Assembly (NCBI RefSeq): GCF_000153045.1
Contig: NZ_CH724159.1
Span: 662,216-726,215 of the forward strand
Reading direction: 5' to 3'
Origin: Synechococcus sp. WH 5701
GTDB lineage: Bacteria > Cyanobacteriota > Cyanobacteriia > PCC-6307 > Cyanobiaceae
DNA: 64,000 bases
The translations under genes were made by a program, and so were the position numbers. Below, piece after piece: positions 39,933-49,850 of the stretch. The notes below the pieces were generated by a model. That model searched no databases. It saw nothing but the letters and a program-made list of their open reading frames with translations, and was not told the DNA's origin. Position 1 is the stretch's first letter. Each line of letters opens with the position of its first letter.

Positions 39933-42010
39933 GCCTTGCGGGCCGGAATCGGGTAAGGAATGCGGCGGTGGCGCATGCGCCGCCACACCTTCACGAAGGA
40001 GCGGATCACCAGCTCCAGTTCGCCGCGGCTGATGCCGCTGTCGCGCAGCTGGCCATCAAGGCGCCGGGCATCGATCAGGCGTCGGACCATCGCCGCGGCC
40101 TCCTGCTCCGAGGTGCCTGGAGGTAGCGAGCGCAGGGCCGCTTCGCAGCCATCGGCAAGCATCAGGATCGCTGTTTCCCGACTCTGGGGAGTGGGGCCGC
40201 GGTAGCGAAAGGCGGCTTCCGGAGTGGATGGGTCGCGTTCGCGTGCCTGGTGGAAGAAGTAGCCCATCCGCAAGGTTCCCTGGTGCTCGGGAATGAAGTC
40301 TTCGAGGGGGCGGGGCAGGCGGTATTTCCGGGCCAGTTTGAGCCCCTCATCCACATGCGCCTGCAGAACCTTGGCGCTGCCGAAGGGATCGTCGAGCTCG
40401 TCGTGGGGGTTGGGTCCCTCGGACTGGTTTTCGATGAACCACTGGGGCGCATGCAGTTTGCCCACATCGTGGTAGAGCGAGCCCGTGCGGATCAGGTCCA
40501 CGTCGGCGCCGATCGCCCGGGCGCCCTCCTCAGCAAGACCGCAGATCATCAGGGTGTGCTCGAAGGTGCCCGGGGCCTCTGTGGACAAGCGGCGCAACAG
40601 GGGCCTCTCCAGATCGGCCATCTCCAGCAGGCGAGCGCGCGTCAGCAGCCCGAAGAAGCTCTCCACCAGCGGGCCGAGCAGCAGGCCCCCCATCAACAGG
40701 CCCCCCATCAGCAGGGCCTCAGCGGCCAGTTCGGTGCCGCTCGGGGGCACCCGGGTGCGCCCATGCCAGAGGGCCACGCTCTGCAGTACCAGCCACTGCA
40801 GCACCAGGGCGCCGATCGGCAGCAGGATCGCTAGCTGCACCAGCTGGGCCCGGCTGCGCTGGCGGCCGGCCAGCACCGCCGCCGCCACCGCCACCAGGGC
40901 CGCCACCAGCAGACGCACTTCGCTGAAATCATCCAGCGGCTGGGGCCAGAGCAGGCTGGCCACCGCCAGCCAGCCCAGGCCGGCCGGCGTTCCCAGGGCC
41001 TGGGCCAGCAGCAGCGTCGGGGGCACCAGCAAGGCCAGGGGGCTGGCTGCGTTGCCGAGCCAGAGTTTGAAGCCCTGCACCACCGCCAGCATCGCCAGGG
41101 CGAGCAGGGCATGACGGGGCTCCAGGCTGCAGCGCCAGCGCCTCAGGATCAGCACCATCACCAGGCAGCCGGCCAGGGCTTCGATGAAGTACCCCATCCA
41201 GGCCCACAGCAGTGGTCGGCGGTTCACCAGCCCGAAGTAATCGAGCACGTCGTAGGCCTGAGGGCTGATCGGTTCCCCCTGGCGGGCGATCAGATCCCCT
41301 TTCTTGACCACGATGCGGGGAATACCCTGCTGGTTGAGCAGCTCCTCGATCAGTTGCTGGCTCATCAGCGGGTCGGTGCGCAGGTTGGTGCGCCCCTGGA
41401 GGTTGGTGGCCAGCAGGCGGGCCCCCAGGCTCAGTCCAGGCTCCTCCATCGGCGAGAGCTGGAGGCGGGCCGCCTGCTCCAGCTGGCGCTTGGCAAGGTT
41501 GCCCACGATTCCCTGGCTGAGCATGCGCTGCTGGGCCTTGCGCAGGGCCAGCTTCCAGCTGTTGAGATCCTTGGCCTCTCGCCCCACCAGCCAGGCTTGC
41601 TCCTGGGGGCTGAGGTTGAGCGGCCCAACCCGGGTCTGACTGCTACGCGACACCTGATCCAGTTCTTGCAGCTGCCGCTCCAGCCGCTCCTGCAGCATCT
41701 GGTTGGCCTCAAGATCCACCACCTGCACATGGGTGCGTGTCCCCAGCTGGGAGCGACGCTGCTCCAGGGCTTCGCTGTTGATGACGGTGGCGTCCTCAGG
41801 GGCGCTGACGCTGATCGGTGCTGCAATGCCCGGCCGCAGGCTCGGCTCCACCAGCCAGGGCCAGCTGGAGATCACGGCCACCAAGGCACAGGCCAGCAGG
41901 ATCGCCGCCCAGTCCAGCCGGCCCCATGAGCAGAGGGCCTGGCATGGGCGTTCCTGCCGCAGCAGCCGCCTCCAGATGTTCTTGAGGCGACCCCGTCGCA
42001 GCACCTTCAT
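39920..42010 (-). CDS. 7TM-HD phosphohydrolase (PgpH/YqfF-like, putative c-di-AMP phosphodiesterase)
   Basis: Protein of 696 residues from the ATG at 42010. One N-terminal helix (DWAAILLACALVAVISSWPW) precedes a periplasmic 7TMR-HDED domain (about 80-300). Seven helices follow (RRWRCSLEPRHALLALAM region to GLLMGGLLMGGLLLGP), then a cytoplasmic HD domain with FEHTLMICGLAEE and LYHDVGKLHAP (His514, Asp515). This is the PgpH architecture, which hydrolyses c-di-AMP. Activity is inferred. The tandem GGLLM units come from a short in-frame DNA repeat near 40677-40712. Confidence 0.9.
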   Translation of the reverse strand: MKVLRRGRLKNIWRRLLRQERPCQALCSWGRLDWAAILLACALVAVISSWPWLVEPSLRPGIAAPISVSAPEDATVINSEALEQRRSQLGTRTHVQVVDLEANQMLQERLERQLQELDQVSRSSQTRVGPLNLSPQEQAWLVGREAKDLNSWKLALRKAQQRMLSQGIVGNLAKRQLEQAARLQLSPMEEPGLSLGARLLATNLQGRTNLRTDPLMSQQLIEELLNQQGIPRIVVKKGDLIARQGEPISPQAYDVLDYFGLVNRRPLLWAWMGYFIEALAGCLVMVLILRRWRCSLEPRHALLALAMLAVVQGFKLWLGNAASPLALLVPPTLLLAQALGTPAGLGWLAVASLLWPQPLDDFSEVRLLVAALVAVAAAVLAGRQRSRAQLVQLAILLPIGALVLQWLVLQSVALWHGRTRVPPSGTELAAEALLMGGLLMGGLLLGPLVESFFGLLTRARLLEMADLERPLLRRLSTEAPGTFEHTLMICGLAEEGARAIGADVDLIRTGSLYHDVGKLHAPQWFIENQSEGPNPHDELDDPFGSAKVLQAHVDEGLKLARKYRLPRPLEDFIPEHQGTLRMGYFFHQARERDPSTPEAAFRYRGPTPQSRETAILMLADGCEAALRSLPPGTSEQEAAAMVRRLIDARRLDGQLRDSGISRGELELVIRSFVKVWRRMRHRRIPYPIPARKAYSA

Positions 42011-42089
42011 CGTCGCTTGAAGCACAACGCTAGCCAGGGCGCCTGCGCGCGCTCCGCTGCATGCTGGGGTTGACCGCAAACATCAACCG

Positions 42090-42992
42090 ATGGCCCTTCG
42101 CCTCGACGGCCGCCAACTCGCGGCGGAGCTGGAGAATCGCCTGCGCGGCGTCATCAGCGGGCGGCTTGAGCGGGCAGGCCGCCCGCCCGGCCTGGCGGTG
42201 CTTCGAGTGGGTGACGATCCCGCCAGTGGCGTCTACGTGGCCAACAAGGCCAAGGCCTGCGCCCGGGTGGGCATCCACAGCCTGGTGAAGCACCTTGGCG
42301 CCGACATCGCACCGGCGGAGCTGCTGGCCGCGATCACGGAGCTCAACAATGACCCGGCGGTGGATGGAATCCTGCTGCAATTGCCCTTGCCAGCCGGGCT
42401 CAAGGAAGCTCCGCTGCTGGCGGCGATCGATCCGGCCAAGGACGCCGATGGGCTGCACACCCTCAACCTCGGCCGGCTGCTCAAGGGCGAGCCGGGGCCG
42501 CGCAGCTGCACACCGGCCGGGGTGATGGCCCTGCTGGCCCGCCATGGGATCGATCCCGCCGGCCGCCGGGCCGTGGTGGTGGGCCGCAGCATTCTCGTGG
42601 GCCAGCCGATGGCCCTGATGCTGCAGGCCGCCGATGCCACTGTGAGCGTGGCCCATTCCCGCACCCGTGAGCTGGCTGCCCTCACCCGCCAGGCGGAGAT
42701 CCTGGTGGTGGCTGCCGGACGGCCGCGCCTGGTGGGCGCCGAGCATGTGAGCCCTGGAGCGGTGGTGGTGGACGTGGGCATCCACCGCCTGGACGGGGGC
42801 CTCTGCGGTGATGTGCGTTTCGAGGAAGTGGAGCCGCTGGCCAGCGCCATCACGCCGGTGCCCGGTGGTGTGGGGCCGATGACGGTGACGATGCTGCTGG
42901 TGAACACCGTGGTGAGCTGGTGGACGCATACGGAGGGGGGTGATCCAGGCCCAGGCTCTGTTGACAATCCATTGGCGGATCTGCTGCCCTGA
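42090..42992 (+). CDS. folD: Methylenetetrahydrofolate dehydrogenase/cyclohydrolase
   Basis: Bifunctional one-carbon enzyme of 300 residues. [38 protein letters not shown], and the nucleotide-binding [16 protein letters not shown] are diagnostic. The catalytic Lys is in the YVANKAKAC motif. The C-terminus [16 protein letters not shown] is complete. Confidence 0.96.
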   Translation: MALRLDGRQLAAELENRLRGVISGRLERAGRPPGLAVLRVGDDPASGVYVANKAKACARVGIHSLVKHLGADIAPAELLAAITELNNDPAVDGILLQLPLPAGLKEAPLLAAIDPAKDADGLHTLNLGRLLKGEPGPRSCTPAGVMALLARHGIDPAGRRAVVVGRSILVGQPMALMLQAADATVSVAHSRTRELAALTRQAEILVVAAGRPRLVGAEHVSPGAVVVDVGIHRLDGGLCGDVRFEEVEPLASAITPVPGGVGPMTVTMLLVNTVVSWWTHTEGGDPGPGSVDNPLADLLP

Positions 42993-43044
42993 GCCACCTC
43001 TGGACCGATGGCCTGAGAGAATCCCCGCCAGCGCGCTGGTAACC

Positions 43045-43947
43045 ATGGCCGTGGCGGTGAGCACGGAGTTTGATTTCGCCGCCTACCTGGAGTCGGCTCG
43101 GGGGCAGGTTGAGCTGGCGCTCGAGGCGGCCCTCGGACCTGAGCGACCCGAGTCGCTGCGGGAGGCCATGCGCTACTCGCTGCTGGCCGGTGGCAAGCGC
43201 CTGCGCCCGATCCTCTGCCTGGCGGCCTGTGAACTGGCCGGCGGAGAGGTGGCTCTGGCCCTGCCCACGGCCGTCGCGCTGGAGATGATCCACACGATGT
43301 CGTTGATCCACGACGATCTCCCCGCCATGGACAACGACGACCTGCGCCGGGGGCGTCCCACCAACCACAAGGTCTACGGCGATGCCCAGGCGATCCTTGC
43401 CGGCGACGCCCTGCTGACCCGGGCCTTCGAGATGGTGGCCCTGCGCAGTCCAGGCGTGCCGGCCGAGCGCCTGCTGCAGGTGGTGGGTGAGCTGTCCCTC
43501 GCCGCCGGAGCCCCTGGGCTCGTGGGAGGACAGGTGGTCGACCTCGAGTCAGAAGGTAAGGATGTGGACCTCGCCACCCTGGAGTACATCCATCTGCACA
43601 AGACCGGTGCCCTGCTGCAGGCCTGCGTCCTCACCGGGGCCATGATCGCCGGAGCCCCGGAGCCCCTGCTGCAGGGCCTGCGCACCTATTCCCGGGGCAT
43701 CGGCCTGGCCTTTCAGATCATTGACGACATTCTGGATGTGACCGCCAGCAGCGAGGTGCTGGGCAAGACCGCAGGCAAGGACCTCACCGCTGACAAAACC
43801 ACCTACCCGAAGCTGCTGGGCCTGGAGGAATCAAGGCAACGGGCCGACGCTCTGGTGGCGGAGGCCAAGGCCGCCCTCCAGCCCTGGCAGGCCAGTGCCC
43901 AGCCTCTGCTGGCCCTGGCCGACTACATCACCAGCCGCGACCGATGA
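43045..43947 (+). CDS. crtE: Geranylgeranyl diphosphate synthase
   Basis: Short-chain trans-prenyltransferase of 300 residues supplying GGPP for carotenoids and chlorophyll phytyl tails. The first Asp motif is [19 protein letters not shown] and the second is [23 protein letters not shown] and [10 protein letters not shown] are also present. The insertion of two residues in the first motif (DDxxxxD) is the bacterial GGPP/FPP type. It is followed by an ATGA overlap with the DUF212 gene. Confidence 0.94.
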   Translation: MAVAVSTEFDFAAYLESARGQVELALEAALGPERPESLREAMRYSLLAGGKRLRPILCLAACELAGGEVALALPTAVALEMIHTMSLIHDDLPAMDNDDLRRGRPTNHKVYGDAQAILAGDALLTRAFEMVALRSPGVPAERLLQVVGELSLAAGAPGLVGGQVVDLESEGKDVDLATLEYIHLHKTGALLQACVLTGAMIAGAPEPLLQGLRTYSRGIGLAFQIIDDILDVTASSEVLGKTAGKDLTADKTTYPKLLGLEESRQRADALVAEAKAALQPWQASAQPLLALADYITSRDR

Positions 43948-44459
43948 TCGGTTCTCCCCTCACGGATGGCCCCCTGATTCAGTTGCTCGACAACGGCGTG
44001 CTGGCCTGGGCTCTGATTGCCTGCGGTCTGGCCCAGCTCGGCAAGTTGCTGGTGGAGCTGGTGGAGCATGGCCGCTGGCGGCCGGCTGTGCTGTTCGAAA
44101 CCGGGGGCATGCCCTCCAGCCACTCGGCCCTGGTCACCGGGGCCTGCGCCGGCATCGGCTGGGAGCTGGGTTTTGCCGATCCCCTCTTTGCTTTCTCCTG
44201 CACCATCGCTTTCATCGTGATGTATGACGCGAGCGGGGTGCGCCGGGCAGCGGGCCTCCAGGCCGCCCGCCTCAACGCCCTGCCCGGCTCCCTCTGGACC
44301 CCCGAGCCGCTTGCTCAGCTCAAGGAGAGCCTCGGCCACACCCGCTCGGAGGTGCTGGCCGGCAGCCTGATCGGCCCGGCGATCGCCCTGACAGGGCTGG
44401 CCCTGGCCGGATCACCGCTGCACATTGCCCAGGGGTGGGGTTGGCTGCCCCTGGCCTGA
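43944..44459 (+). CDS. Divergent PAP2 family membrane protein (DUF212)
   Basis: Membrane protein of 171 residues. The PAP2-like motifs are [19 protein letters not shown] and, later, [18 protein letters not shown] and [19 protein letters not shown]212 members are diverged phosphatidic-acid-phosphatase-like proteins found in plants and cyanobacteria. The PSSH and TRSEV elements are kept, but catalysis is unproven. Coupling with crtE suggests a lipid or isoprenoid phosphate role (inference). Confidence 0.85.
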   Translation: MIGSPLTDGPLIQLLDNGVLAWALIACGLAQLGKLLVELVEHGRWRPAVLFETGGMPSSHSALVTGACAGIGWELGFADPLFAFSCTIAFIVMYDASGVRRAAGLQAARLNALPGSLWTPEPLAQLKESLGHTRSEVLAGSLIGPAIALTGLALAGSPLHIAQGWGWLPLA

Positions 44460-45970
44460 GCGACAGCGCGCCCGCTGGCCCGCCTCAGCTCACCACCTCC
44501 CAGCAGCGTGCCGTTGACTCCTTCACGGAATGGCTGGCGCGACCCGCCCGGGATCAGCCTTTCGTGCTCAGCGGCTATGCCGGCACCGGCAAGACCTTCC
44601 TGTCGATGGTCTTTCTCGCCGCGGCCGAAGCCAGGGGCCTCTGCTGGACCGCGGTGGCCCCGACCCACAAGGCCGTGGGGGTGCTGCGGGGGTATCTGGA
44701 GTTGGCGGGTCTGCGGCCCACCTGGCACCCCTCCACCCTGCACCGGCTGCTGCGCCTGAAATTACGCCGCCAGGGGGGGCGCGAGGTCTGCGAGGAGACC
44801 GATCAGACCGCCCTGGCCCTGGAGCACCTCGGGCTGGTGCTGATCGATGAGGCCTCGATGGTGGATGGCAGCCTGCTGCGCTTCAGCCTGCAGGGGGCCC
44901 ATCCCTACGGCACCAGGCTGGTGTTCGTGGGTGATCCGGGCCAGTTGCCGCCGGTGGGGGAAGCGAGCAGCCCGGTGTTTGCACTGCAGCGGGCCTGCCG
45001 CGCCGATCTCACTGAGGTGGTTCGCCACCAGGGCCCGGTCCTGCGCCTGGCCACCGCCCTGCGTCAGGAGCAGCTTCCCTGCCGTCTGCCTCCGGTGGGG
45101 CCCCAGCGGCAGACGGCCCAGGGGGATGTGGCTGTGTTGGAGCGCGGCGCCTGGCTGGCGGCCGCCCAGGCGGCCCTGCGCCGAGCCGCCGCCAGCGACG
45201 ATCCCGACCAGGCCCGCATCCTCTGCTACACCAACCGTTCGCTGGAGCGGCTGGTGCCCCTGGCCCGCCGCGCCATCCACGGCGCCATGGCCGACCAGTT
45301 GCCGGTGCTGCCTGGCGAGGTCCTGCTCAGCCGCATGGCGGTGATGGCGCCGGCCTGCTGCCAGGGGGCCGATGGGGGCGAGGAACCGGACATGGTGCTG
45401 GCCTCGAACCGGGAGGTGCTGGTGCGGGATGTGACCCCGGAACGCTGCGATCTGGCCGAGTTCGGCGTGGCGGAGGCCCCGGTGATCGACACCCAGCTGG
45501 TGGAGGTGGCCTTCGGTGAGACCCCCCTGAGCTTGCGGCTGCTGCCGCCGGTGGGAACCACTGCCCGGGAGCAGCTGGAGGCCGTGCTCGCCACCTTGCG
45601 GCGTCAGGCCCGGGAGGCGGGTCAGGACAAGGGCCGCTCCCTCTGGCGCCGCTACTTCCTGGTGCGTGATGCCTTCGCTTCCCTGGGCCCTGCCGCGGTG
45701 CTCACCGTGCATCGCTCCCAGGGGAGTGGGTTCGGGGAGGTGTTCATCGATGCCGATGTCTTCTGGCCGTCCGATCTGCGCCTGCGCCGCCAGCTGGTCT
45801 ACGTGGCCGTCACCCGCGCGCGGCGCGGGGTGTGGCTGGCTGGCGGGTCCGGCAATGTGGCAGATCGCCGCTGCTGGCAGGAGGCCCTTGCCGAGGACCC
45901 CAGCTCCCCTCAGCCAGCTGAAGCCCCTCGATGCCCTGCCAGGCCAGATAGGCCGCCAGGGCCAGGCTGA
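44435..45970 (+). CDS. RecD-like superfamily I DNA helicase
   Basis: Protein of 511 residues. Walker A is LSGYAGTGKTFLSMV (about 45-58), Walker B is LVLIDEASMVDG, motif III is VFVGDPGQLPPVGE. The C-terminal UvrD_C_2 domain has AAVLTVHRSQGSGFGEVFID and LVYVAVTRARRGVWLAGG. It is a single-subunit RecD2-like ATPase lacking RecBC partners here, likely acting in DNA repair. The GTG at 44435 overlaps DUF212 by 25 bases; TTG 44441 is an alternative. The last 30 residues look like read-through into the convergent GAP gene. Confidence 0.85.
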   Translation: MGLAAPGLSDSAPAGPPQLTTSQQRAVDSFTEWLARPARDQPFVLSGYAGTGKTFLSMVFLAAAEARGLCWTAVAPTHKAVGVLRGYLELAGLRPTWHPSTLHRLLRLKLRRQGGREVCEETDQTALALEHLGLVLIDEASMVDGSLLRFSLQGAHPYGTRLVFVGDPGQLPPVGEASSPVFALQRACRADLTEVVRHQGPVLRLATALRQEQLPCRLPPVGPQRQTAQGDVAVLERGAWLAAAQAALRRAAASDDPDQARILCYTNRSLERLVPLARRAIHGAMADQLPVLPGEVLLSRMAVMAPACCQGADGGEEPDMVLASNREVLVRDVTPERCDLAEFGVAEAPVIDTQLVEVAFGETPLSLRLLPPVGTTAREQLEAVLATLRRQAREAGQDKGRSLWRRYFLVRDAFASLGPAAVLTVHRSQGSGFGEVFIDADVFWPSDLRLRRQLVYVAVTRARRGVWLAGGSGNVADRRCWQEALAEDPSSPQPAEAPRCPARPDRPPGPG

Positions 45971-46594
45971 TCGTGCCATCACCAGCTCGCCATTGGCGTA
46001 GAGGCTCTGCTTGCCCCGTTGCAGCAGCGGCAGCACCCTCTGCCGGCCCAGGGCCACCCCCAGGACCGGCAGCAGCAGCAGCAGGCTGGCCGCCAGGGTG
46101 AAGAAGCCAGCCAACAGCAGCTCCTGGCCGCGGCCCAGGCCAGCGGCCAGCAGGGCGGAAGCGCCTTTGGCCATCAGCACCACGTCGTCGGGGCTGATCA
46201 ACTCGATCGCCACACTCACGCCGATCAGCAGCGGCAGAGGCAGGGCGCAGAAGCGATCCAACTGGCGAATCCAGCCGGCGGGTTCTTCCCCGCCAGCCTT
46301 GGTGGGCAGCAGATCCCTAATCCCCAGCGCCAGCAGAGCCCCGGCGCCGATCAGATCCAGGCCGGTGCGGTGGTCGCTGCCCTTCTCCATGGTCAGCAGC
46401 AGGCCGTGGCCCACGGTCAGCATCAGGGCGATCATCGTGGCGATGGTGAGGATCCAGCTCAACAGGAACAGCCCCCCCCGGCGCAGGGGATCGGGCCCGA
46501 GCAGCAACAGCAGCAGCAGTCCGATGTGGATCGGGCTGAGGCTGATGCCGCTGCCGTAGGCGAACAGCTCAGCCCAGAGCGTGGCATCGGTCAT
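45810..46594 (-). CDS. GAP family membrane protein with apparent frameshift near the C-terminus
   Basis: From the ATG at 46594 (TDATLWAELFAYGSGISLSP) the frame reads a GAP-family protein with six helices (HIGLLLLLLLGPDPLRRGGL, LLPVLGVALG) up to GKQSLYANGELVM. There, at about 45975-45979, it leaves the family sequence and runs open antisense to the helicase. One added base restores TISLALAAYLAWQGIEGLQ, the expected last helix, ending at a stop at 45810. So either one base is missing or the gene is decaying. Function of GAP proteins is unclear (lipid or peptide transport is suggested for relatives). Confidence 0.7.
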
Positions 46595-46754
46595 GGGGCT
46601 GGCGTGCGGCAGGGGACGTTCCAGCGCAGGATGACGGGTTGCTCCCATTCCCGGCCGTGCCAGGTGGAGCCATGACGGATCAACCACGGCTCAGGGCTGG
46701 CTGGAGCATTCGGAGCGGCAGCTGGGCTCACGGAGGTTGGTGGGTCATCGCGGC

Positions 46755-47024
46755 TCAGCGGCGTACCTCAAACCAGTCGTGACCCCCGAGTGGAATCACG
46801 CTCTCGCTGACGCTGCTCACCTGGGCGGCGGCAGGTCCCGATTCACACCAGATCCTGAGCTGCTCCAGCTTCTGGCTGCATCCCTCCGCCTCCAGCTCCA
46901 CCCGGCCGTCGGAGCGGTTCCTCACCCAGCCCCCCAGGCCAAGGGCCTGGGCCCGCTGGCAGCAGGCCTGCCGGTAGCCCACCCCCTGCACCCGGCCATT
47001 CACGATGAGGCGCCAACGCTCCAC
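46755..47024 (-). CDS. acyP: Acylphosphatase
   Basis: Small enzyme of 89 residues hydrolysing acyl phosphates. The active-site Arg is in GRVQGVGYRQACC, and the Asn is in GWVRNRSDGRVELEAEG. The GTG at 47024 starts ERWRLIVNGRVQ and overlaps the cobB stop by 25 bases. The length is normal for the family. Confidence 0.92.
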   Translation of the reverse strand: MERWRLIVNGRVQGVGYRQACCQRAQALGLGGWVRNRSDGRVELEAEGCSQKLEQLRIWCESGPAAAQVSSVSESVIPLGGHDWFEVRR

Positions 47025-48484
47025 GGAGGCGCCGCCACCGCTGTGTCCGCGGGGGTCTCCGCAGTTTCGGCGAAGGGAGTCGCCAGGGCGGCCGCGTCGC
47101 GCAGGCGCCGGCAGATCGCCGAACATCCAGCCCAGTGGAGGTGCAGCCAGCTTGCGTGCAGTGTCGGTGTCGTCCATCCTTCCAGCCTCGGTGCCCAACC
47201 CCAGCCTTCAAGCTGCCACAGCCGTTCGCTGCCGTCCACGACTGTGTCGTTCAGTTCCCAGCGGTGAAATTCATGGCCGACGAGCGCCTCACCCCGGCGG
47301 GTCACGAGACCGTCGGCGAAGGGGGTGGCCTGGCGATAGCCCAGTTGCAATGAGCCGCGCCGGGCGCTGAACGGCAACAGGCCGGCCATGGCATGGGCCT
47401 CACCCAGGGGATCCTCCAGCTGCTGGCCAAGCAGCAGCAGGCCGCCGCACTCGGCGTAGATCGGCAGGGCGGCGGCGGCGGCGCGCCTCAGGTCGCTCTG
47501 GCTGCGCTGGCTGGCGGCCAGCTCGGCGGCGTGCAGCTCGGGGTAGCCCCCCGGCAGAATCACCGCCCGACAATCCCGGGGCAGGGGTTGATCGGCCAGG
47601 GGCTGCCAGGGCAGGGGGGTCAGCCCAAGAGCCGTGAGCAGCTCCGTGGCCTCCGGGTAGCGGAAGTGGAAGGCGGCGTCGCCGGCGATCGCGACCGGCA
47701 GGTCCCCTCTGCTGCCGCCGCACTCCAGGTCTGCTGGGGTCTGGGCGGAGCGCTCCAGGCACCAGCGGATCGGATCGCGGGTCCTCCCCTCGCAGATCGT
47801 CAGGGGCGGCGGTGGCGCCAGCAGGGGGAGCAGGCGCTCCAGATCCAGGTTGCGCTCTGCCAGGGCGGCCCACTCCTCGCTTCTGGCCTGGAAACCCTGC
47901 AATTCATCGGGAGGCAGCAGTCCGAGGTGACGGGAGGGCAGGCTCAGGTCGGGGTGGCGTGGCAACACCCCGAGCAGGGGCATAGCGATCGAGGCGAGGG
48001 CCTCGCTCAGCAGAGCCCGGTGGCGCTCGGTGCTGACGCCGTTGAGCACCACCCCGGCCAGCTCCAGCCCCGGCTGGTGATCGCGGAAACCCCGCACCAG
48101 GGCCGCCAGCGAGCCCGCCTGCCGGCTGGCCTCCACCACCAGCACCACCGGCAGCCCGAGCAGGGTGGCCACCTCCGCGGAGCTGCCGTCGGCGCTCGGC
48201 CCCCGGCCATCGAAGAGGCCCATCACCCCCTCCACCAGGCAGTGGTCAGCCTGGCCGCCCCACCAGTGGAACGCCCGCTGCAGCCACTCCTCGCCGCAGA
48301 GCAGGCGGTCGAGGTTGCGGCAGGGCCGCCCGCTCACCCGCCCGAGCAGCTGGGGGTCGAGGTAATCCGGACCGACCTTGAAGACCTGAACGCTGGCCCC
48401 GCTGCGGCGCAGCAGAGAGCTGATGGCGAGGCTGAGCAGGGTCTTGCCACTGCCGCTGCAGGGGGCGGCGATCAGGCAGGCCAT
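47000..48484 (-). CDS. cobB: Cobyrinate a,c-diamide synthase (CobB/CbiA)
   Basis: ATP- and glutamine-dependent amidation of the a and c side chains of (hydrogeno)cobyrinate. From the ATG at 48484 it has 494 residues: P-loop LIAAPCSGSGKTLLSLAI, GVMGLFDGRGPS, and a C-terminal glutaminase with the catalytic Cys in LPIYAECGGLLLLGQ and a final His in GHEFHRWEL. Neighbouring opcA and zwf are unrelated in pathway; cbiX is 9 kb away. Confidence 0.93.
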   Translation of the reverse strand: MACLIAAPCSGSGKTLLSLAISSLLRRSGASVQVFKVGPDYLDPQLLGRVSGRPCRNLDRLLCGEEWLQRAFHWWGGQADHCLVEGVMGLFDGRGPSADGSSAEVATLLGLPVVLVVEASRQAGSLAALVRGFRDHQPGLELAGVVLNGVSTERHRALLSEALASIAMPLLGVLPRHPDLSLPSRHLGLLPPDELQGFQARSEEWAALAERNLDLERLLPLLAPPPPLTICEGRTRDPIRWCLERSAQTPADLECGGSRGDLPVAIAGDAAFHFRYPEATELLTALGLTPLPWQPLADQPLPRDCRAVILPGGYPELHAAELAASQRSQSDLRRAAAAALPIYAECGGLLLLGQQLEDPLGEAHAMAGLLPFSARRGSLQLGYRQATPFADGLVTRRGEALVGHEFHRWELNDTVVDGSERLWQLEGWGWAPRLEGWTTPTLHASWLHLHWAGCSAICRRLRDAAALATPFAETAETPADTAVAAPPWSVGASS

Positions 48485-48504
48485 GGCATCGTGCCCCCAG
48501 GCCG

Positions 48505-49791
48505 TCAGGCGTCGGGCAGCAGTTTGGCAGCCAGGGGGGCCGCGGCGGCCAGCAGGGGATTGGTGGAGTCGTGGCCTCCCCCGAGGAGCCGGGCCATCTC
48601 CCATTCATCGGTGGCGTGGCCCATGGGAACCACTTCTTCGGCCAGCTCCATCCGGGCCATGCCCCCGGCTTCGAGGCGCATGCAGCCTCCGGATTCCGAG
48701 CAGAGGATCACGCAGAGGGCCTGGCGGCCGGGTGGTTCGCAGATCAGGCGCAGACCCACCACGCTGCCTGGGTGGCTGCTGGGCACACCCACGGGGACGG
48801 GGGTGAGATGGAACTGGACGGTGACCCCATCGTTGCGCTCGAATTCGGCGCGGATCTCCTCGTCGGCGGCGGCGCGGCTCTCCACCCAGTGCCAGCCCAG
48901 GCGATCGGCAAGCCAGGCGGCCAGCAGCAACCCCTGCACCGGATGGGTTCCTTCCACATCGATGTCGAGCTGCACCACGTGATTGAGAGCATCGCGACGG
49001 CCGGGGGGATCGAAGACCATGGCCAGCGATTCCCGCCAGGCGCGCTGCCGCAGCCAGTTGAGGTCGTTCACGGGCTGACCGCTGCCCACGCGGCTCTCCA
49101 GCAGGTCCAGGCAACGGCGCGGGGTGCCGAGGGCCGTGTCGATCACCAGGCGACGGCCCGGTGCGCCGAGGGCCTCCAGCAGTTCTGGAGCCTCGTCCAG
49201 GGAGCCGTTCCACCACACCCAGCAGGGCAGATCATTGGGTACGAGCGGCTTCAGTAGCTGCAGACCCTGCTGCAGCGCACCGAAATCTCCCCTCAGCACC
49301 ACCACGTCGCCGCAGGCGGCAGTGGTGCCTTCCCCTGGCAGGGGGCAGTAGGCCGCCACCAGGGTTTCCAGGGGTTGACCGTGGTCGAGGGTGGGAGCCA
49401 GGGTGATCAGACGGCGTGGCTGGTAGGCGCTGATCGCCGCATCGATGTACTGCCCGCGCAGATCTTCGATGGCATGGTCGCCGCTCTGCTGACCCAGGGC
49501 CCAGGCGAGCTTGGGTGAGAGGGGGGAGATGCTCAGGGGCAGGTCACAGGCGGGCACGGCCTCCCGTGCGGCCTCCAGCAGTTCGCTGCGCACCACTCCG
49601 GTGACCGGGCCGTCGAGGCGGCCGGTGCGTACCAGATGCTGCTCCACCCAGGCCGGTTGCCACACCAGCAGGGTGAACGTGGAAGCCCCGCTGGAGGATT
49701 CGAGGTCCTGGCTCCAGAGCTTCTCGAGGTAGTCGGTGAGCTCAGGCGGTGGCAGGGCTACGGGGGCCTGAAGTGTGAGCTGAGGGGACAT
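48505..49791 (-). CDS. opcA: Glucose-6-phosphate dehydrogenase assembly protein OpcA
   Basis: Allosteric activator of Zwf that allows redox-controlled oxidative pentose phosphate flux in cyanobacteria. The protein has 428 residues with the family core DLPLSISPLSPKLAWALG, LITLAPTLDHG, and LNWLRQRAWRESLAMVFDPP. It follows zwf by 59 bp on the same strand, the standard cyanobacterial arrangement, and cobB follows by 20 bp. Confidence 0.93.
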   Translation of the reverse strand: MSPQLTLQAPVALPPPELTDYLEKLWSQDLESSSGASTFTLLVWQPAWVEQHLVRTGRLDGPVTGVVRSELLEAAREAVPACDLPLSISPLSPKLAWALGQQSGDHAIEDLRGQYIDAAISAYQPRRLITLAPTLDHGQPLETLVAAYCPLPGEGTTAACGDVVVLRGDFGALQQGLQLLKPLVPNDLPCWVWWNGSLDEAPELLEALGAPGRRLVIDTALGTPRRCLDLLESRVGSGQPVNDLNWLRQRAWRESLAMVFDPPGRRDALNHVVQLDIDVEGTHPVQGLLLAAWLADRLGWHWVESRAAADEEIRAEFERNDGVTVQFHLTPVPVGVPSSHPGSVVGLRLICEPPGRQALCVILCSESGGCMRLEAGGMARMELAEEVVPMGHATDEWEMARLLGGGHDSTNPLLAAAAPLAAKLLPDA

Positions 49792-49850
49792 GGGGTTGGA
49801 GCGTCAGGGGAGGGGCGATGCCCGGGGCGGAGATCGGAGTGGTGGTCGCT

